Of a stretch of DNA of 64,000 bases, positions 58,638 to 64,000 are shown piece by piece. The DNA lies in the NCBI GenBank assembly GCA_002794775.1, contig NBAY01000016.1:613429-677428 (forward strand). The letters are read 5' to 3'. The DNA is from Porodaedalea pini (lineage: Eukaryota; Basidiomycota; Agaricomycetes; Hymenochaetales; Hymenochaetaceae). The notes under the pieces were generated by a model, which saw only the letters and a list, made by a program, of their open reading frames with translations, did no database searches and was not told the origin of the DNA. A program made the translations under genes and the position numbers. Position 1 is the stretch's first letter. Every line of letters begins with the position of its first letter.

Positions 58638-61600
58638 CCATCGGGGCGACTGACCGAGAAGAACAAGGGACTTCGAATCCGGATTCACTAAAATATAACC
58701 AACCGTCTGTAAAATATATAGATGCCAATGATGTCAATGGTTTTCCCAATTACGAAGTCCCCACCGGTGTGAAAAAAAATGAAGAATATGAGCAGCTGTT
58801 CATGAGAGGAACTGGCGGACGCCAGCTGGACCTTCTCCTGAACGTCGGACACAGTGTAGAGGGTGAAGTGAGAGAGGTGGACGTGCATGCCCTTGTGGAT
58901 TTGGGGTGTACTGGATCGTGCATCGACGTGAGATTCATCAAATGGTATGGGCTGGAGACAAAGCATTACATCTGACCCCTCACAGTGCTCAACGCCGACG
59001 GCACCCACAACAAGGCTGGGATGATTGAAGAATATGTCGACATGGAACTTACGATTGGTCACCATAAGGAACGGATTGTCCTTGCTGTAACCTCGCTTGC
59101 ATCGTCGAACATCTTCCTAGGGTATGACTGGCTTTGACATCACAACCCTGAGGTCGACTGGAAGACAGGTACGCTCAACTTCACTCGCTGTCCCAGTGAA
59201 TGTGCAATCGAGAAGGTTGTGGAAGAGGACATGCGGAAAGTCAAGAAGGTCATGGAAGAAATGAAGAGGGTGAGAGAGGTGTGAATGGACAAGGCGTCCT
59301 GGCCCGCATACCTCAATGACTATGCTGACATCTTCAGCGAAAAAGGCTTCGAGAAGCTGCCAGAGCATCGACCCTGGGACCACGTCATCGACTTGAAACC
59401 CGACTTGAAACCTAGCGATTGCAAGATCTATCCGCTCACGCCAACTGAGCAGCAATTGCTAAAAGACTTCCTTGACGAGAACTTGAAGTCTGGTCATATC
59501 TGATGGTCGATATCACCCATGGCGTCACCCTTCTTCTTCATCAAGAAGGCCGACAAATTGTTATGCCCGATCCAGGATTACCATAAGCTTAATGACGGTA
59601 TGATCAAGAACAAGTATCCCCTCCCTCTCATCGACGAACTCGTCAACAAGGTCAAGAAAGCGAAGTACATCACTAAGCTTGACCTTCGCTGGGGATACTA
59701 CAACATCCGGATCTGCAAAGGCGATGAGTGGAAGGCAGCTTTCCACACTAACATGGGCCTCTTCGAACCAATGGTGATGTTTTTTGGTCTTTGTAATGCG
59801 CCAGCAACGTTCCAGGCATTCGTCAACCATATCTTCAAGGACCTGATCTACACTAACTTGATCATCGTATACCTTGACGACATCTTGATCCTCTCAGAAA
59901 CCATCGAGGAGCATATTGATACGTTGAGGTGCATCCTCCAGATCCTCAAAGAAAATGGCCTGTACCTGAAGCTGGAAAAGTGCGAGTTCGATGCTAAGGT
60001 TGTCAAATACCTCAGCCACATCATCGGCAACGGCAAGATCAAGGCCAACCCAGCAAAGACGGAGGCGATTGCGAACTGGCCTGTCCCATGAAACCTCAAG
60101 GAACTGCAACAGTTCCTTGGCATGGGAAACTGGCTAAGACGGTTTATTAAGGACTACAGCAAGGTAGTCCGACCGTTGATGTCATTAACGGGCAAGAAGG
60201 ACTGGGTATGGGAGACCGAACAGCAGGAAGCATTCAAGGAGCTGAGACGACGTCTCTGCTCACCTCCAGTCCTAGCCATCGCCAACGACAAGGGCCCTTT
60301 CTGTGTAGAGGCGGACTCGTCAAACTTTGCACTCAGCAGTGTGTTGTTGCAGAAGCAGGAAGGAAAGTGGAGGGTGATTGCCTACAGGTCAGAAGCACTC
60401 GAACCGGCAGAACAAAACTATGAGATCTATGACAAGGAGATGCTCGCGATCGTTTTGGCGCTCAAGGAGTGGTGGCAATACCTCCTCGGCGCTTGCCACA
60501 AGATCAAAATCTGGTCTGACCATGCCAACCTTACCTACTTCAGGTTGGCGCAGAAGTTGAGCTATCGTCAAGCTCGCTGGCGGACCGAACTTGAAGAATT
60601 TGACTTCCACCTCGAACACAAGTCGGGGAAGACGATGGGCAAGGCCGACCTGCTATCGCGTATGGTGGGCTACGATCAGGGCAAGGATGACAATGACAGC
60701 ATTGTGTTCATCAAGGACAAGTGGCTGAACCGTGGAGTGGTGCGGACATCATGCGACGAGGTGGTAGAACAAGTGGGTGAAGCGCAGAGGGCACAGGGCG
60801 AGTCGGAGAGGCCGACGGGTATGATAGAGGTTGACGGTTTATGGCGGATGAAAGGCAAGGTGTACGTACCATCGACGATGAAGGAGGCCGTGTTGTGGGA
60901 GTGTCACAATTCGGTACTGGCTGGTCATCCAGGGGCATCAAAGATGGTAGAGCTCATCTGTCGCGATTTCTGGTGGGCGTCAATGTTCTCCGATGCCCGA
61001 GCATACGTCCGAGGATGCGACCGTTGTCAATGTACGAAAGCCTTAAGAACGTTGAGGTCGAGGCCACTTCATCCAAACACAGTCCCCAAAGGTCCCTGGG
61101 AAATCGTTACGGTTGACCTAATTGGAGAACTCCCAGACTCCAAAGGACACAACGTGATCTACGTCTTTGTAGACAGGTTCTCGAAGCAGATGCACACGAT
61201 CCCGACAACGACGAAATTGTCAGCGGAAGGTATGGCTCAATTGTATCGTGACCACGTCTTCCGCCTCCACGGACTCCCAAAAAAGATCATCCACGATAGA
61301 GGCACGCAGTTTGATGCGTCGATGATGAAGGAGCTCTACAAACTCCTGCACATCGAAGGCAACCCATCAACAGTGTACCACCCACAAACGGATGGCCAAA
61401 CAGAACACGTCAACCAAGAGCTCAAACAGTACCTCCAACTCTTCATTGACCATCGGCAATCGGACTGGAGAGACTGGCTTCCCCTTGCAGAGTTCACATA
61501 CAACAACCACAAACACTTGGCGATGAAGATGTCCCCCTTCTATGTGAACACCGGACGTCATCCCTTGAGCTTTGAAACGACATGAACCTCATCTGCTAAC

Positions 61601-62018
61601 ATGTCAGCGGAAGAATTCGCAAAACACATCAAGGAGACTCATCGCATCACAAAAGAAAATTTGGTCAAGGCAGTGGAAGATATGAAGCGCTACCATGACC
61701 GGACAGCAGGGGTATCAGTGGAGTACATGACAGGAGACAAGGTCTTCCTCGACAGACAGAACATCAGTACAGACTCACCAACGAAAAAGCTCGCCGACAA
61801 GTGGTATGGGCCCTTCAACATCGTTGACAAGGTAGGAGTGAGCACCTACAAGCTCAAGCTCCCCAAATGATGGAGAAAGATACACCCCGTTTTCAACAAA
61901 GCCCTGCTGAAACCCGCCATCAAACCATCCTTTGAAAGCCAGAAACAACCACCACTGCCGCCACCTGATATCGTCAAAAATGAGGAGGAGTACAAAATCG
62001 AGGAGGTTCTAGACTTGC

Positions 62019-63200
62019 ACTGTCGTGCTGAAAAGTGTAATGAAATAAAACAGTGTAATATTCACAATTACAATTTCCACTGAGTCAGTTGGACTTGTCT
62101 TGAGTCAAACGTCTTCTCAGGTTGTCGAGAGGCTGAGATGTATGTTATTTAGCTTCTAAGGTGTCAAATAGCGGTTAGCCCTAGATCTTCTAGAGCTCAG
62201 ATTTCTCAGATAGTTTCACTAAGCGCTCAAGCCAGGTGCTCAAGCTAAGTACATGTCAATGTAATATGTAATAAATGCTAAACCAATTCGCTAGTTGCTT
62301 AAGTCTCTTGCTTAAGCCTTTACTAAACGAGTCAGACTAATCACACAATAAATCACAAGTAAATTCATTATTTTTTGGGGGGGGGCTAGGCCCTCCTTAT
62401 ATAGACTACAGTAGTATATTTATAGATTTGGTAACTATGGTGACTAAGTTCTAGAACCTTCTCTGACATTCTAACATATTCCACCAATATTCTATACTGT
62501 TCCATGCAATTCCATCGGGGTTCTATAACATTCCCTGACCTTCTAATTCTTCCATAACCTTCTTTGTGCTTCCATTTGTCTGTTAAATGACTTGGCTGAT
62601 CTTTTCTTCTATGGATCGGCACTAATGACAGAGAATTCATGACTGCACTTCCATCACTCGGTGAGTTCCTGAAAACAACTCCATCTTTGCATGCGTCTGC
62701 ACGGACTGACAATATTGAGAAAATTGTACTTGTTAAATACTGGTTTCTGTCTTCATATTCACTAATTACCAGCAATCTGCCATGCCATCACTCTATCTTC
62801 TAAACATTAATGCTCTTCACTCCATGCTGCATGACCGCTTGGCTGAGTTATGGTCTAGACCGCTCCAGCCATCTAATGAGGTTCCATTACGTATAAGGTA
62901 TGAGTCATCAGATTACTTAATACACACACATTTTGACATCGTGATCAGAATTATGGTGGAAGTTTCTATAGAAGTCCATGTGTCGCCTCCTGACTTGGGT
63001 TCGCCTTCTGAGTGTGTCTTTCTTTCTTTCTTTGTATTTTGTTTTGTTATATCTGAGTCTCTGAATCATATGCATAGGGATTCCCTTCATCACTTGGATG
63101 TCTAGAATTACTGTGCTTGCTTTAGTGTAGTGAACGTGATTAAGAATCCTAATATCATAGTTGCATAATTTAATCTCAAACAGGCACCGCGCCTGACAGC
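62019..63200. mobile_element. 1.18-kb unclassified insertion in the Gypsy-2 chromodomain
   Basis: The chromodomain codons break after EEVLD and resume at LHQGK, matching Gypsy-1's uninterrupted EEVIDSCLHRGK. The insert has no credible coding sequence and is AT-rich. It holds a G9 run (62377-62385), a TATA-like CTTATATAGAC after it, and a cluster of TTCTA/TTCC motifs at 62450-62585. The ends show a weak inverted match (ACTGTCGTGC versus GCTGTCAGGC read inward). No convincing target duplication was found, so the class is open. Confidence 0.72.
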
Positions 63201-63432
63201 GCCTACACCAAGGAAAACTACAGTACCTCGTCAAATGGGTTGGCTACAACAAACTGACTTGGCAGCCTGAGATGGACTTTGGCGAGAATGCAAAGGAGGC
63301 GATCGCAGAATTCTATCAAAAACACCCTGGTGTCCCTCGTAAACTCGACATCCCTCGTGAATGCCTCTGTCCACTCTTCGTCAACACTGAACCTGATGAC
63401 CACAATCATGGCTGGTCGGGATGCCCAGCCTT

Positions 63433-63445
63433 GAGGGGGGGGTAA
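63433..63445 (+). other. Polypurine tract of Gypsy-2
   Basis: GAGGGGGGGGTAA immediately before the 3' LTR; the pol stop codon TAA overlaps it. Such tracts prime plus-strand DNA synthesis. The same arrangement precedes the Gypsy-1 LTR. Confidence 0.85.
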
Positions 63446-63872
63446 TGTTAGGACTCGAACTTTCACCTTTTCTTTTATTTCCCCTTTTACCATTTCTTTT
63501 CTTTTAATTGTCCCTTTTCATTATATTTAATCATCTTTCTAATCATTTCCCACACCCCTTTCACACGACCTTCATTTGTTCCATTCCACTCCCTTTATGT
63601 AATGATAGGTAATATTCTCCCACGGTCATCGCTATATAAGGTCTGAGAAATCACATGAACTCCTTGTTCTGCTTTTCCTCTTACCTCCGCAACGACCTAG
63701 GTGAGACTTGTTCCCCTTGTATTAGCTTAGTCTTGGATTAATCCTCTTACCTCCACAACAACCTAGCCTGAGTACAGTGTGTCCCGAGTACCCGCTCAAG
63801 TATAGCATGTCCCAGACAACAGTCAGCCGAGGCCTGCCCAGTCCGAGTCATCTCCCGGACTCCCACCTAACA
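63446..63872 (+). repeat. Gypsy-2 3' LTR
   Basis: 427 bp, same length as the 5' LTR with no indels. It differs from it at 14 bases, all transitions at CpG-derived sites. Followed by the right TATAG duplication at 63873-63877. Confidence 0.95.
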
Positions 63873-64000
63873 TATAGCTCCTTCATCATCAACACGTCAA
63901 ACTGCGTGCCACGGTCATGGATAATCTTCTTTGGTAGGCCGTGGAGGTGGAAGACATGGTCGCGGTACAACTGAGCCATGCCTTCCGCTGATAGCTTTGT
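63873..64000 (-). pseudogene. Gypsy-1 integrase core continuing past Gypsy-2
   Basis: Minus strand reads KLSAEGMAQLYRDHVFHLHG, then IIHDRGTQFDVLMMKELY, the integrase segment that joins YKLLH at 56362 once Gypsy-2 and one TATAG are removed. It runs off the window. Confidence 0.9.

Larger units (their letters stand above)
58620..63445 (+). pseudogene. Gypsy-2 pol (protease, reverse transcriptase, RNase H, integrase, chromodomain), broken
   Basis: Frame -1 to gag. The protease active site reads VDLGCTGSCID where D-S/T-G is expected. Reverse transcriptase shows ITKLDLRWGYYNIRI and the catalytic IVYLDDILILS (about 59866-59898). RNase H begins FCVEADSSNFALSSVLL. Integrase has the HHCC zinc motif (HNSVLAGHPG, CDRCQ) and the D,D-35-E residues in VDLIGELPDS, IHDRGTQFD and DGQTEHVNQEL. 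The chromodomain is split at about 62018/63201 and resumes LHQGKLQYLVKWVGYNKLTW to the stop TAA at 63443-63445. In-frame TGA at 58973, 59135, 59282, 59501, 60089, 61583 and 61868 (first base). No frameshift was detected in pol. Confidence 0.92.
56363..63872 (+). mobile_element. Gypsy-2: full-length 7.5-kb Ty3/Gypsy chromovirus (Tf1/sushi type)
   Basis: Two 427-bp LTRs (56363-56789, 63446-63872), a self-priming primer-binding site, gag, then pol in the -1 frame ordered protease, reverse transcriptase, RNase H, integrase, chromodomain, and a polypurine tract. This is the chromovirus order. Flanked by TATAG on both sides and inserted in Gypsy-1. Nine in-frame TGA codons, a changed protease active site and a 1.18-kb insertion in the chromodomain make it inactive. 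The LTRs differ at 14 of 427 positions. Confidence 0.95.

Noticed and set aside
62019..63200. Helitron or hAT identity for the chromodomain insert
   Set aside because: No TC...CTRR ends with an AT insertion site and no 8-bp duplication were found; the weak inverted ends are not enough.

Overview
The window is nuclear DNA of a filamentous basidiomycete, most likely an Agaricomycete. This rests on dense genes split by many 50-70 bp introns with CTAAC/CTGAC-like branch points, on fungus-specific families (Hsp104, a Zn2Cys6 regulator with a fungal_trans domain, an Ime2/Crk1-type kinase), and on Tad-like LINE and chromovirus Ty3/Gypsy retrotransposons. No rRNA, tRNA or CRISPR was seen. Species cannot be named from the sequence.

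Layout. 1-7114: 3' part of VPS13 (+). 7429-11818: DENN-domain protein (-). 12524-14476: NIPA-type Mg2+ transporter (+). 14640-15440: mitochondrial complex I NDUFS6 subunit (+). 16041-19373: MAK/Ime2-type kinase (-). 20190-21542: PRPP synthetase (-). 22243-24765: decapping enzyme DCP2 (-), divergent from HSP104 (25082-28126, +). 28443-30216: unrecognised five-exon gene (-). 30478 to about 37900: decayed LINE (-) carrying a solo LTR and an 849-bp near-perfect palindrome. 38037-39227: prephenate dehydratase (-). 39623-42748: Zn2Cys6 regulator (-). 43077-44972: importin alpha (-). 45135-45608: LSM5 (+). 46268-46680: mitochondrial ribosomal protein bS16m (+). 46971-47860: acyl-CoA-binding/ankyrin protein (-). 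48069-49524: succinyl-CoA ligase alpha (-). 49807-53080: MTR10/transportin-3 (-). From about 53180 to the end: a nested retrotransposon pile. A second LINE copy is split by a minus-strand Gypsy element, which is split by a plus-strand Gypsy element of the same family, whose chromodomain is split by a further 1.18-kb insertion.

The host genes are single-copy housekeeping genes (membrane contact sites, RNA decay and splicing, nuclear transport, mitochondrial translation and TCA cycle, aromatic amino acid and nucleotide synthesis) and do not form a pathway cluster.

The most unusual content is in splicing and transposon biology. Three genes need microexons of 1, 5 and 6 nt to encode their conserved protein; for the 1-nt and 6-nt cases the whole coding sequence is divisible by three only if they are included. 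Four introns are best read as GC-AG. The palindrome has a TA target duplication, and removing it restores the LINE reading frame. The intact-length Gypsy element shows an exact 11-nt self-priming match, a canonical GGGTTTT frameshift site, and decay confined to CpG: all 14 differences between its LTRs lie at CpG-derived sites, and all nine premature stops are TGA where CGA is plausible.
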